The position numbers were made by a program, and so were the translations under genes. The notes under the pieces were generated by a model. The model did not search any database, was not told where the DNA came from, and saw only the letters and a list, made by a program, of their open reading frames with translations. From Diplocloster hominis (lineage in GTDB: Bacteria; Bacillota; Clostridia; Lachnospirales; Lachnospiraceae), in contig NZ_JAWDIY010000025.1 of the NCBI RefSeq assembly GCF_032380655.1, forward strand, positions 1-64,000: DNA of 64,000 bases, given 5' to 3'. Positions 52,496 to 61,217 of this stretch are shown here, one piece after another. How positions within the stretch are numbered: the stretch's first letter is position 1; every line of letters begins with the position of its first letter.

Positions 52496-52548
52496 ATTGA
52501 TATGCTCTTATCCTCCTGTAATTACCATTTGGTTAAGGAGACGGACTT

Positions 52549-52580
52549 TAAAAAGGGCCCCGGCCTGGCAGCCGGAACCC
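52549..52580 (-). terminator. Terminator of ppdK
   Basis: On the minus strand GGG..CCGGC pairs with GCCGG..CCC around a short loop, followed by five T residues. It is 19 bases beyond the ppdK stop and just before the unrecognised nuclease-like gene. Confidence 0.8.
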
Positions 52581-52598
52581 TATCTCTGACTTTTATTC

Positions 52599-55220
52599 TT
52601 ATTTATTATTCAGTGCTGCCTGCGCCGCTGCCAATCTTGCGATCGGTACACGGAAAGGTGAGCAGGATACATAGTTCAGGCCAATCTTGTGGCAGAACTC
52701 TACGGAAGAAGGATCTCCGCCGTGCTCGCCGCAGATTCCCAGCTTCAGTTCCGGACGGGTCGCGCGTCCTTTTTCAGCCGCCATCTTCACAAGCTTGCCG
52801 ACACCTGACTGGTCCAGTCTTGCGAAAGGATCGGATTCGTAGATCTTAGCCTTGTAGTAAGCATCCAGGAACTTGCCGGCGTCATCACGGGAGAAGCCGA
52901 AGGTCATCTGGGTTAAGTCATTGGTTCCGAAGGAGAAGAATTCTGCTTCCTCAGCGATCTCATCCGCTAACAGAGCGGCTCTGGGGATCTCGATCATGGT
53001 ACCGATGTGGTACTCGATATCGGAACCTTTTTCCTTCTTAACAGCTTCTGCTGTCTCTACAACAACGTCTTTGACGAATTTTAACTCTTTCTTCTCGCCT
53101 ACCAGAGGGATCATGATTTCAGGAATGATATCATAACCTTTTTCTGCCTTCACTTCGATGGCAGCTTCCATTACGGCTCTGGTCTGCATCTTAGCGATTT
53201 CCGGATAAGTAACAGCCAGACGGCAGCCTCTGTGGCCCATCATCGGGTTGAACTCATGCAGTTCGTCGCATTTTGCCTTAACCTGCTCAGGAGTCAGGCC
53301 CATATCTGCTGCCAGGGCTGCGATATCCTCGGCAGAGGTGGGAACGAACTCATGAAGCGGAGGATCCAGGTAACGAACGGTCATCGGCCGTCCTTCCAGT
53401 GCTTCATACATAGCCTTGAAGTCACCTTTCTGGAAAGGAATCAGCTCATTCAGAGCTTCTTCTCTGGCTTCTACACTGTCGGAAAGGATCATCTTACGGA
53501 TCTTCGGAATTCTTTCCGGCTCAAAGAACATATGCTCAGTACGGCAAAGGCCGATACCTTCCGCACCTAATTTTACAGCGTTCAGGGTATCTGCAGGGGT
53601 ATCTGCGTTGGTACGAACCTTCAGTGTTCTGAACTGGTCAGCCCACTCCATTATTCTGGCGAAGTTTCCGCCTACGGAAGCTTCTACGGTCTTGATATCG
53701 CCTAAGTAGATATTTCCGGTGGAACCGTCTAAGGAAATGTAATCTCCCTCATGGATGGTCTCGCCGCCTAATTCGAATACTTTGGCTTCTTCATTGATAC
53801 TGATCTCGCCGCATCCGGATACACAAGCGGTACCCATACCACGGGCAACAACAGCTGCATGAGAGGTCATACCACCGCGGACGGTCAGGATACCTTCTGC
53901 TGCGTGCATACCCTCGATATCTTCCGGAGAGGTCTCCAGACGAACCAGGATAACTCTTTCCCCTTTCTCATGGGCAGCCTTTGCCTCATCAGCGGTGAAG
54001 TATACTTTACCTGCTGCAGCGCCAGGAGATGCCGGCAGAGCGGAACCGATTACTTTTCCAGCCTTTAACGCGTCTTTATCGAAGGTCGGATGCAGCAACT
54101 GATCCAGGGATTTTGCTTCAATTCTGATAACTGCTTCTTCCGGGGTAATTTTCCCTTCGTCTACCAGGTCGCAGGCGATCTGGATAGCAGCCGGAGCGGT
54201 TCTCTTACCGTTACGGGTCTGCAGGAAGTATAATTTTCCTTCCTGGATGGTAAATTCCATGTCCTGCATATCTCTGTAGTGGTCTTCCAGTTTGTTCGCG
54301 ATCGCCATGAACTGCTCGTAGCACTCAGGCATATCCTGCTCCAGCTTGGTAATCGGCTGGGGAGTACGAACACCGGCAACTACGTCTTCACCCTGAGCGT
54401 TGATCAGGTATTCACCGTAGATACCTCTGGCTCCGGTGGAAGGGTTACGGGTAAATGCAACACCGGTACCGGAGGTGTTACCCATGTTACCGAATACCAT
54501 GCACTGTACGTTGACAGCGGTTCCCCAGTCACCAGGGATGTCATTCATTCTTCTGTATACAATGGCACGAGGGTTGTCCCAGGAACGGAACACAGCTTTT
54601 ACAGCTTCCATCAACTGAACCTTGGGGTCCTGAGGGAATTCCTCTCCCATGGCATCTTTGTAAATATTCTTGAACAGATTGATGATTTCTTTCAGATCAT
54701 CAGCGGTCAGATCGGTATCGAATTTCGCACCTTTCTTCTCTTTTTCCTGATCTAAGATTCTCTCGAAATGAGACTTGGGAATCTCCATAACTACGTCGGA
54801 GAACATCTGAATAAACCTTCTGTAAGAGTCGTATGCAAATCTGGCATTGCCGGTTTTCTTAGCGAAGCCTTCTACCGCCACATCATTTAAGCCCAGGTTC
54901 AGGATCGTATCCATCATACCAGGCATGGACGCACGCGCACCGGAACGTACAGAAACCAGTAACGGATCTTCCGTGTCACCGAATTTCTTACCCTGATGCT
55001 CTTCCAGCCATGCAAGGGACTCAAAGATCTGATTCTGAATCTCGTCTGTAATCTTCTTGCCGCTGTTATAGTATTCCGTACAAGCTTCTGTCGTTACAGT
55101 GAAACCCTGCGGAATCGGCAGACCGAGATTTGTCATCTCAGCTAAGTTGGCACCTTTTCCACCAAGAAGGTTTCTCATGTCGGCATTACCTTCTTTGAAT
55201 AAATAAACCCATTTTGCCAT
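52599..55220 (-). CDS. ppdK: Pyruvate, phosphate dikinase
   Basis: A full-length 873-residue PPDK. The N-terminal nucleotide-binding domain begins KWVYLFKEGNADMRNLLGGK. The central phospho-histidine domain has GGMTSHAAVVARGMGTACV, with the catalytic His near 455. The C-terminal PEP/pyruvate barrel ends with FGTNDLTQM and CGEHGGDP. It interconverts ATP + Pi + pyruvate with AMP + PPi + PEP, serving PPi-linked glycolysis or gluconeogenesis in anaerobes. Own promoter and terminator. GGAGG precedes the ATG. Confidence 0.97.
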   Translation of the reverse strand: MAKWVYLFKEGNADMRNLLGGKGANLAEMTNLGLPIPQGFTVTTEACTEYYNSGKKITDEIQNQIFESLAWLEEHQGKKFGDTEDPLLVSVRSGARASMPGMMDTILNLGLNDVAVEGFAKKTGNARFAYDSYRRFIQMFSDVVMEIPKSHFERILDQEKEKKGAKFDTDLTADDLKEIINLFKNIYKDAMGEEFPQDPKVQLMEAVKAVFRSWDNPRAIVYRRMNDIPGDWGTAVNVQCMVFGNMGNTSGTGVAFTRNPSTGARGIYGEYLINAQGEDVVAGVRTPQPITKLEQDMPECYEQFMAIANKLEDHYRDMQDMEFTIQEGKLYFLQTRNGKRTAPAAIQIACDLVDEGKITPEEAVIRIEAKSLDQLLHPTFDKDALKAGKVIGSALPASPGAAAGKVYFTADEAKAAHEKGERVILVRLETSPEDIEGMHAAEGILTVRGGMTSHAAVVARGMGTACVSGCGEISINEEAKVFELGGETIHEGDYISLDGSTGNIYLGDIKTVEASVGGNFARIMEWADQFRTLKVRTNADTPADTLNAVKLGAEGIGLCRTEHMFFEPERIPKIRKMILSDSVEAREEALNELIPFQKGDFKAMYEALEGRPMTVRYLDPPLHEFVPTSAEDIAALAADMGLTPEQVKAKCDELHEFNPMMGHRGCRLAVTYPEIAKMQTRAVMEAAIEVKAEKGYDIIPEIMIPLVGEKKELKFVKDVVVETAEAVKKEKGSDIEYHIGTMIEIPRAALLADEIAEEAEFFSFGTNDLTQMTFGFSRDDAGKFLDAYYKAKIYESDPFARLDQSGVGKLVKMAAEKGRATRPELKLGICGEHGGDPSSVEFCHKIGLNYVSCSPFRVPIARLAAAQAALNNK

Positions 55221-55254
55221 TTTCTTAATTCCTCCTAAAATATTGTATATTTGT

Positions 55255-55278
55255 ATAGAACTGAAAAAAGTTCTATAT
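55255..55278 (-). promoter_or_regulatory. Perfect dyad in the ppdK leader
   Basis: TATAGAACT-GAAAAA-AGTTCTATA is a perfect 9-bp-arm inverted repeat about 35 bases upstream of the ppdK start. On the minus strand it may overlap the -10 or start site. An operator or an mRNA 5' stem-loop would both fit. Confidence 0.5.
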
Positions 55279-55389
55279 TGGCAGTATTATGCACCTGTTC
55301 AATAAGCGCACATATTCATTGTAACATAATAATTTCAGAATTCAATAACTTTTTTCGGACAGGCCTGCATTTTTTGCAGGACGTATTGG

Positions 55390-55441
55390 GGACATGTCCA
55401 TTTCAGTTTGGGACATGTCCATTTCGGTCTGGGACATGTCC
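55390..55441 (+). repeat. Three GGACATGTCC palindromes, left of RAYT
   Basis: GGACATGTCC occurs at 55390, 55411 and 55432, a 21-bp period, each followed by ATTTC(A/G)GT(T/C)T. The same three-copy array stands in inverted orientation on the other side of the transposase gene (56613-56664). Confidence 0.85.
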
Positions 55442-55575
55442 ATTTCGGTTTTTCGGGTTCTATTTCGTTCATCCAAACTATTACATACTGTAATACTGTA
55501 ATTCCCGGCAAGTAAATTTAGTAACCTAAACCGTGCTATTCAGACAGTTCTACATTTAATTATTCATTCTGATTC

Positions 55576-56340
55576 TTAACAAAATTCATCGAATATAATC
55601 CTTTTCATCAATACATTTGCTTTGTCTTTCGAGATTCCTAATGTTTCGATCATTCTTTCTCGAAGAATTCTTTTTACCTTGCTGTTCATCCAGATATTTT
55701 CACCGGCAGGTATCTTTTCTTCCTCCGTCACATTCCGCAATAAAATATATCCTATTTCTGTCTGCTGCTGAAACATATCTTCTTGCGTATCTAAAAAACT
55801 ATCCAAACTATTAGAATGATGAAACTCACCAAATTCTTTCTCAGACAAAAAACGCTGCCTGTATAATTGTATCGCTTTGGGATGTATAATATAAGACTTT
55901 TGATTCAGATATTCTTGAAAGCTGCTATAGAAATATTGATGTGGGAAATCCGACAAACCGGCTTTGCAGGGATTATTATGGATATAACGCAGACAATTCC
56001 AGAAATAGTTTTCCTCTTCCACACACTCGCTTTTGTACCGGTTATCAAAGACATGACCGGATCTGCCTTTTGTTTTATTGTAATAAACAGCGTAAGCGCC
56101 GACTGCGAGATGGAAAAATTCCGAGAGCTCATCCATTGGGCATTGTATCAGCATATGGAAATGATTATTCAAAATACAATAGCTGTAGATCACTACTCCC
56201 AGCTTACTTTTTTTGGCATATAATAACTGCCTTAAAACTTTTTTGTCAGAATCTTCTGAAAAGACTGCTTCCTTATTAACTCCCCGCATCATCACATGAT
56301 AAATCCCTGTTCTGCTGACAGGCCGTGCGGTTCGAGCCAT
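55576..56340 (-). CDS. REP-associated tyrosine transposase (RAYT, IS200-like)
   Basis: About 254 residues from the ATG at 56340 (AAAGGAG at spacing 9). The Y1/HUH domain has an HxH motif, His60-Phe-His62 in ILNNHFHMLIQ, and a tyrosine region AYAVYYNKTKGRSGHVFDNRYKS with candidate catalytic Tyr86/87. A helical C-terminal extension of about 100 residues is typical of RAYTs. It acts on short palindromes in single-stranded DNA. It is flanked by inverted arrays of GGACATGTCC, its likely substrate. A+T-rich and placed between ppdK and glyQS. Confidence 0.88.
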   Translation of the reverse strand: MARTARPVSRTGIYHVMMRGVNKEAVFSEDSDKKVLRQLLYAKKSKLGVVIYSYCILNNHFHMLIQCPMDELSEFFHLAVGAYAVYYNKTKGRSGHVFDNRYKSECVEEENYFWNCLRYIHNNPCKAGLSDFPHQYFYSSFQEYLNQKSYIIHPKAIQLYRQRFLSEKEFGEFHHSNSLDSFLDTQEDMFQQQTEIGYILLRNVTEEEKIPAGENIWMNSKVKRILRERMIETLGISKDKANVLMKRIIFDEFC

Positions 56341-56612
56341 ACGCATCATCTCCTTTTATAAGTCAGAGTTTTAAAATATACTGCTCTGCAAATTTACCGG
56401 GAGAAAAACATAAGTATGATTTGGTAGTTAAGTATTGGATGAATTAATTACAGATTTCATTATAATATGAAAACAGACCGTTCACGGACATAACCCAAAC
56501 CGTCTTTCGCACGCGGGTTCCCAATCACAGCTTCATAAACCTATCGTAACAGGATTGAATGAGCGATACCGGCAGACGATTTAAAACCAAACCATTTGGA
56601 CAAAGACGGTTT

Positions 56613-56664
56613 GGACATGTCCCAGACCGAAATGGACATGTCCCAAACTGAATTGGACATGTCC
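56613..56664 (-). repeat. Three GGACATGTCC palindromes, right of RAYT
   Basis: Copies at 56613, 56634 and 56655 with a 21-bp period, inverted relative to the left array. Just outside, AAACCGTCTTT (about 56499) and AAAGACGGTTT (about 56601) form another inverted pair. The array ends 9 bases before the glyQS stop. Confidence 0.85.
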
Positions 56665-56672
56665 CCTTTTGT

Positions 56673-58061
56673 TTAGAATCTGAGTTTTTCCTCAAAGTAT
56701 TGTTTTAAGTCTTCGATTTGGATCCGTTCCTGAGCCATGGTATCGCGGTCACGGACCGTTACTGCACCGTCGGTCTCGGAATCGAAATCGTAGGTGATGC
56801 AGAACGGAGTGCCGATCTCATCCTGACGGCGGTAACGCTTGCCGATATTCCCACGGTCATCGTATTCACAGGTATAGTATTTGCTCAGTTCCTGGTATAT
56901 CTTTTCCGCGCCCTCGCCCAGTTTCTTGGACAGAGGAAGTACGCCGATCTTGACCGGAGCCAGTGCCGGGTGGAAATGCAGGACGGTACGCATATCTCCG
57001 CCTTCCAGTTCCTCTTCATCGTAGGCCCCGCACAGGAAGGCCAATACCACACGGTCCGCTCCCAGGGAAGGTTCAATGACATAGGGTACATATTTGGCTT
57101 TCTTTTCATCGTCAAAATAGGACATATCTTCGCCGGAGGTGTTCTGGTGCTGGGTTAGATCATAATCAGTACGGTCCGCGATCCCCCACAGTTCGCCCCA
57201 TCCGAAGGGGAATAAGAACTCGATATCGGTGGTCGCTTTGCTGTAGAAGGACAACTCTTCTTTGTCGTGATCCCGCACCCGCATCTCTTCTTCCTTCATG
57301 CCAAGGGCTTTCAGCCAGTCTATGCAGAACTGTTTCCAGTAGGCGAACCATTCCAGATCCGTATCCGGCTCACAGAAAAATTCCAGCTCCATCTGTTCGA
57401 ATTCCCTGGTCCGGAAGGTAAAGTTACCGGGTGTAATCTCGTTACGGAAGGATTTTCCGATCTGGCCGATGCCAAACGGGATCTTCTTCCTGGAAGTCCT
57501 CTGTACATTCTTAAAGTTTACGAATATTCCCTGTGCAGTCTCCGGACGCAGGTAAACCGTATTCTTGGCATCCTCGGTAACCCCCTGGAAAGTCTTGAAC
57601 ATCAGGTTGAACTGTCGGATATCTGTAAAATTATGCTTTCCGCAGCTGGGGCAGGCGATGTTATGCTCCTCGATGTATTCCTTCATCTGTGTCTGGGACC
57701 AGGCATCTACAGCGCCCTCGATCTCAATGCCATTCTCCTGGTTGTAATCCTCAATAATCTTATCCGCGCGGAAACGCTCATGACACTCTTTGCAATCCAT
57801 AAGCGGATCGGAAAAGCCTCCCAGATGCCCGGATGCCACCCAGGTCTGAGGATTCATCAGGATCGCACAGTCCACACCTACATTATAGGGATTTTCCTGG
57901 ATGAATTTCTGCCACCAGGCCTTTTTCACATTATTCTTCAGCTCCACGCCCAGATTCCCATAATCCCAGGTATTCGCCAGGCCTCCATAGATCTCTGACC
58001 CCGGATATACAAATCCTCTCGCTTTTGCCAGGGCTACGATTTTTTCCATTGTCTTTTCCAT
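56673..58061 (-). CDS. glyQS: Glycyl-tRNA synthetase, dimeric type
   Basis: A 462-residue class II synthetase of the alpha2 type. N-terminal RGFVYPGSEIYGGLANTWDY, WVASGHLGGFSDPL, motif 2 in FRNEITPGNFTFRTREFEQME, motif 3 in YVIEPSLGADRVVLAFL. The C-terminal anticodon domain includes GKRYRRQDEIGTPFC. Charges tRNA-Gly. It follows a lipoprotein gene by 17 bases, so it is probably cotranscribed with it. AGGAG lies upstream. No T-box leader is visible next to it. Confidence 0.96.
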   Translation of the reverse strand: MEKTMEKIVALAKARGFVYPGSEIYGGLANTWDYGNLGVELKNNVKKAWWQKFIQENPYNVGVDCAILMNPQTWVASGHLGGFSDPLMDCKECHERFRADKIIEDYNQENGIEIEGAVDAWSQTQMKEYIEEHNIACPSCGKHNFTDIRQFNLMFKTFQGVTEDAKNTVYLRPETAQGIFVNFKNVQRTSRKKIPFGIGQIGKSFRNEITPGNFTFRTREFEQMELEFFCEPDTDLEWFAYWKQFCIDWLKALGMKEEEMRVRDHDKEELSFYSKATTDIEFLFPFGWGELWGIADRTDYDLTQHQNTSGEDMSYFDDEKKAKYVPYVIEPSLGADRVVLAFLCGAYDEEELEGGDMRTVLHFHPALAPVKIGVLPLSKKLGEGAEKIYQELSKYYTCEYDDRGNIGKRYRRQDEIGTPFCITYDFDSETDGAVTVRDRDTMAQERIQIEDLKQYFEEKLRF

Positions 58062-58078
58062 CTCTGCACTATCTCCTC

Positions 58079-58693
58079 TTATTTATAAATAATAAAAGCT
58101 AAATCTTTTGTATCTTTATTCTCATCCGTCTTGTCAGTCACAACTCTCGCTGTGGTTTTATCAACCAGTTCCATATTTTCACTGATATAGAGTATTCTGG
58201 ATGCCACTTTTACATCCGTCTTTTCTGATACGACAGCCGCATGGTATCCTTTTTCTTCCGCCTCGCTCTGAACCTCCATCATGGACACGCTGCTGTCGTT
58301 CTTCACGTTAATCATCGTATCCGGCAGCTCAAATTCTTCGATCCCGGGATACAGGCCGGCAAAGAAGTCCACTCCGTTAAATTTCCCATAGCAGTCTGCG
58401 TCAGCATAATCAATCAGAACCCTCACGATTCCGTCCTTGACCTCGTAGCTTTGCAGGGTCACACACTCTTCACCGTTTTCCGTATTATAATCGGTTATCT
58501 CCTGGTTCAGCATATTCTGCAGTTCCTCTGCGTCGTAGTATTGTTTTGTAAAGTCCTCCACAATCACTCCGGTGATCTGACCCTTCTTCTGTATGTAAAC
58601 AGTATCCTCATTAAGGTCCGATAATTTTGCAGAGCATCCGGCAGTAAAAACACAGGTCATCAGGATGGCCAGTGCCAAACACCATTTTCTCAT
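58079..58693 (-). CDS. Unknown lipoprotein upstream of glyQS
   Basis: About 204 residues from the ATG at 58693 (AGGAGG at spacing 7; an ATG six bases earlier is too close to the site). Signal peptide with lipobox (VFTAGC), lipid anchor at Cys20. The mature part is acidic and mostly beta-strand-like (GVIVEDFTKQYYD, YEVKDGIVRVLIDYADADCY). No family is recognised beyond a general resemblance to Lachnospiraceae lipoproteins in this position. It probably shares a transcript with glyQS. Confidence 0.72.
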   Translation of the reverse strand: MRKWCLALAILMTCVFTAGCSAKLSDLNEDTVYIQKKGQITGVIVEDFTKQYYDAEELQNMLNQEITDYNTENGEECVTLQSYEVKDGIVRVLIDYADADCYGKFNGVDFFAGLYPGIEEFELPDTMINVKNDSSVSMMEVQSEAEEKGYHAAVVSEKTDVKVASRILYISENMELVDKTTARVVTDKTDENKDTKDLAFIIYK

Positions 58694-58860
58694 GTCCATT
58701 CCTCCTAGTAATCCGCTTTCTTTAAAAATAGAGTTTCTTTAGCGAAACTCTTCGCCCGCGGGGACGCGCAGCGATAACTCCCGTCTATTATACCCTCTAT
58801 CCCCTTTAATTTCAACAAATAATTATTCCCAGATAGATGCGCGGATGTTTCTAGGGGGAC

Positions 58861-59141
58861 GGGAGGAGATGGAAGCGGCGGGGGGCTGGGGGAGCGGCGG
58901 AAAATCCCGCGGGGCCAAATCGATTCGGCCGGGCCTAAGAACGAGTAACTCCAAAGAGGGCGAAACCTCCGATTAGCAGGACCCGGGGCAAACTCGCCAC
59001 AATACGGCTCAAACAGTGCCCCGGGTCCTGCGAGGTTTCGTCCTCTTCTGCGTAACTCGTTCTAAGGCCCTGCCTCAAGCGATTTGGCCCCGCGGGATTT
59101 TCCACCGCTCCCCCAGCCCCCCGCCGCTTCCATCTCCTCCC
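58861..59141. repeat. Giant palindrome family A, complete copy (281 bp)
   Basis: Arms start GGGAGGAGATGGAAGCGG and end in its complement. Inside are TAACTCCAAAGAG, variable stems (GCAGGACCCGGGGC pairing with GCCCCGGGTCCTGC), the loop 58990-59017 (AAACTCGCC ... CGGCTCAAACAGT) and CTCTTCTGCGTAA. The conserved blocks match the copy at 11521-11868; the stems do not. It lies between recO and the lipoprotein gene in an interval of about 570 bases that otherwise holds only a degenerate family B piece near 58729. Confidence 0.88.
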
Positions 59142-59267
59142 TGCTTTATAACAGGCCGGGTTCCAGGTTTCATTCAGAATGCCATAGTTCTTGCCATATG
59201 ATGCGGATGTTGTTGTGCTGGCTGCTACTGGGTTACTGGCCTCTCCGGATCTCTGCGGACTGGTATT

Positions 59268-59936
59268 CTAGGAAGGATTGTAGTAGTCTGTGCACTGTTC
59301 CAGAATTTTGAGGGATTTGAATGTTCGGTCTATATACATGGAAAGGTAGCGTTTCATCATTTTCGCCAGTTCGTTTAACACCTGGTCCGATACGGTAAAG
59401 GTATATAGCTTTTCTACCGGGGAGGCCTGGATGAACTGAATCGTGTATAGGGCTGCTTCACTTAGGGCCAGATCCTCCCGGATTCCGGGGAACTCTCCGT
59501 TTACGACCATGGCTTTGATTTCAAATATGTACCGAACCAGCCTGTTTGGAATATGTTCGTTTAGAAGGGCCCGAAGGGACTGATACAGCAGTTTTAACAT
59601 CTGCACCTCATCGTTATTTTCCCGTGTATAATAATCTGCGAATTCCATAAAATAAAACCCATAGCAGGCGCCCTCAAGATCTTGGGAGAGTTCGGTAAAA
59701 TAATTGCTGATCTGCGCCTGTGTTAAAGTATATGCGGTTCTTCCCTCAAAAAATGTAAACATGCCAAAAGAAAAAGGATTGGTCGCTGCCAGCAGGACGC
59801 TATTCTGTCTCCTGGCGCCTTTTGCAAATGCAGTAATCTTTCCTCTTTCCTTTGTAAGTATTACGAGTCGTTTATCAAATTCCCCCATAGGGAACGCTGA
59901 CAGTACCATACCTGTCATAGTTATTGGCTGTCTCAT
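59268..59936 (-). CDS. recO: DNA repair protein RecO
   Basis: About 222 residues from the ATG at 59936 (CAGGTGA upstream). N-terminal OB fold (ITMTGMVLSAFPMGEFDKRL, VILTKERGKITAFAKGARRQ), then a helical domain to the C-terminus. The four zinc cysteines of some RecO proteins are absent and the protein is slightly short (family about 240-260). RecO loads RecA with RecR. Overlaps the yqzL-like gene by 62 bases. Its 3' end lies near the family A palindrome. Confidence 0.9.
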   Translation of the reverse strand: MRQPITMTGMVLSAFPMGEFDKRLVILTKERGKITAFAKGARRQNSVLLAATNPFSFGMFTFFEGRTAYTLTQAQISNYFTELSQDLEGACYGFYFMEFADYYTRENNDEVQMLKLLYQSLRALLNEHIPNRLVRYIFEIKAMVVNGEFPGIREDLALSEAALYTIQFIQASPVEKLYTFTVSDQVLNELAKMMKRYLSMYIDRTFKSLKILEQCTDYYNPS

Positions 59937-60126
59937 AACTGCCGTCACCTGCCCGGCTTCCCGCCGTATTTCCTGCTGCTGTATCTGACCTCGCGGAGTT
60001 TGCCATAGCCGTGTTTGCCATGGCCGTATTTGTGGTCTCCTGCGGGAGCTCTATTGCCTTATACAGCAGATAATCATAGATACTTCCGGTATTTTTGAAC
60101 CGATTCCAGCCTTCCTCGCAACGCAT
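59875..60126 (-). CDS. YqzL-like protein with low-complexity tail
   Basis: An 83-residue protein. The first 30 residues (GWNRFKNTGSIYDYLLYKAI) match the YqzL family, normally about 45 residues and found between era and recO. The rest is a repetitive Ala/Asn/Thr/Ser tail (NTAMANTAMANSA) that extends 62 bases into recO. The extension may have arisen by repeat growth. GGGGG precedes the ATG. Function unknown. Confidence 0.72.
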   Translation of the reverse strand: MRCEEGWNRFKNTGSIYDYLLYKAIELPQETTNTAMANTAMANSARSDTAAGNTAGSRAGDGSYETANNYDRYGTVSVPYGGI

Positions 60127-60308
60127 ATCGAATCCCCCTTTTGTATATAGTAAGTTCCTGTATACTTTTAGATTCTCCGAAATGCGTCAGGATATACTGA
60201 ATAAAACTACCAGTTATTTTTTTGAAAAAACCCTTGACAATCTGTGTAATATGTCACTTGCGCGGCCTGCCGTCTGCGGGGATTTTTGCAAGCGGACTCT
60301 ATTTATTT

Positions 60309-61208
60309 CTATTTATTTTCATAGCCGAAATTTTTGATCAGGAAATCACTGTCCCGCCAGTCTTTTTTGACCTTTACCCAGAGCTGCAGATTTACTTTCT
60401 TTTCCAGCATCTTCTCTATCTCATAGCGGGCTGCACTCCCGATTTTTTTTAACATCACTCCGCTTTTTCCGATAATGATCCCCTTATGGGAATCCCGCTC
60501 GCAGATAATGGTCGCCTCGATATCTACCAGATTCCTGCCCCGGTCCTTCATCTTTTCTATGGACACGGCGATACCATGAGGGATCTCCTCGTCCAGGCTG
60601 TTGAGGGCTTTTTCCCGGATCAGTTCTGCCACGATCTGCCGCATGGGCTGGTCCGTGATGGTGTCTTCGTCAAAAAACTGGGGACCATACGGCAGATATT
60701 GGTAGATCACATCAATGATGGTATCGGTGTTATCCCCTTTTAACGCGCTGGCCGGAACAATTTCCGCAAAATCCAGAAGCTTCCGGTACGCATCTATGGC
60801 TTTTAATATCTCTTCTTTTTTCACCGAGTCCGTCTTATTGATCACCAGAATCACCGGAGCGCTCACGCCTGCCAGCTGGCGGGCAATGTGCTGTTCCCCT
60901 GCTCCGATAAATGTGGTGGGTTCTACCAGCCAGAGTATCACGTCAACTTCGTCAAAGGTCCGCTCCGCTACACGAACCATGTAATCGCCCAGTTTGTTCT
61001 TTGCTTTGTGGATGCCTGGGGTATCTACGAATACGATCTGCCCTCTTTCGCTGGTATATACCGTCTGGATTCTGTTCCTGGTAGTCTGGGGCTTCTTGGA
61101 TGTGATCGCGATCTTCTGACCGATCAGCTGATTCATTAAGGTTGATTTACCTACATTGGGCCGCCCGATCAATGTTACAAACCCGGATTTATAATTTTGA
61201 TTCTCCAT
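60309..61208 (-). CDS. era: GTPase Era
   Basis: A 299-residue Era. G1 GRPNVGKS (15-22), G2 TTRNRI, G3 DTPGI, G4 NKTD, G5 SAL, then the KH domain with GIIIGKSGVMLKKIG near residues 240-255. It binds 16S rRNA during 30S maturation. Starts nine bases after the DUF4349 lipoprotein stop, so it belongs to the operon M16C - DUF4349 - era - yqzL - recO. The 180-base gap before yqzL holds nothing else recognisable. Confidence 0.96.
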   Translation of the reverse strand: MENQNYKSGFVTLIGRPNVGKSTLMNQLIGQKIAITSKKPQTTRNRIQTVYTSERGQIVFVDTPGIHKAKNKLGDYMVRVAERTFDEVDVILWLVEPTTFIGAGEQHIARQLAGVSAPVILVINKTDSVKKEEILKAIDAYRKLLDFAEIVPASALKGDNTDTIIDVIYQYLPYGPQFFDEDTITDQPMRQIVAELIREKALNSLDEEIPHGIAVSIEKMKDRGRNLVDIEATIICERDSHKGIIIGKSGVMLKKIGSAARYEIEKMLEKKVNLQLWVKVKKDWRDSDFLIKNFGYENK

Positions 61209-61217
61209 TATTCTCCT

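Noticed and set aside
55390..55441. CRISPR-like short repeats
   Set aside because: The 21-bp period leaves only 11 near-identical bases between palindromes; the RAYT context explains them.
58694..58860. T-box leader for glyQS
   Set aside because: No T-box sequence or specifier stem is visible upstream of the lipoprotein-glyQS unit.
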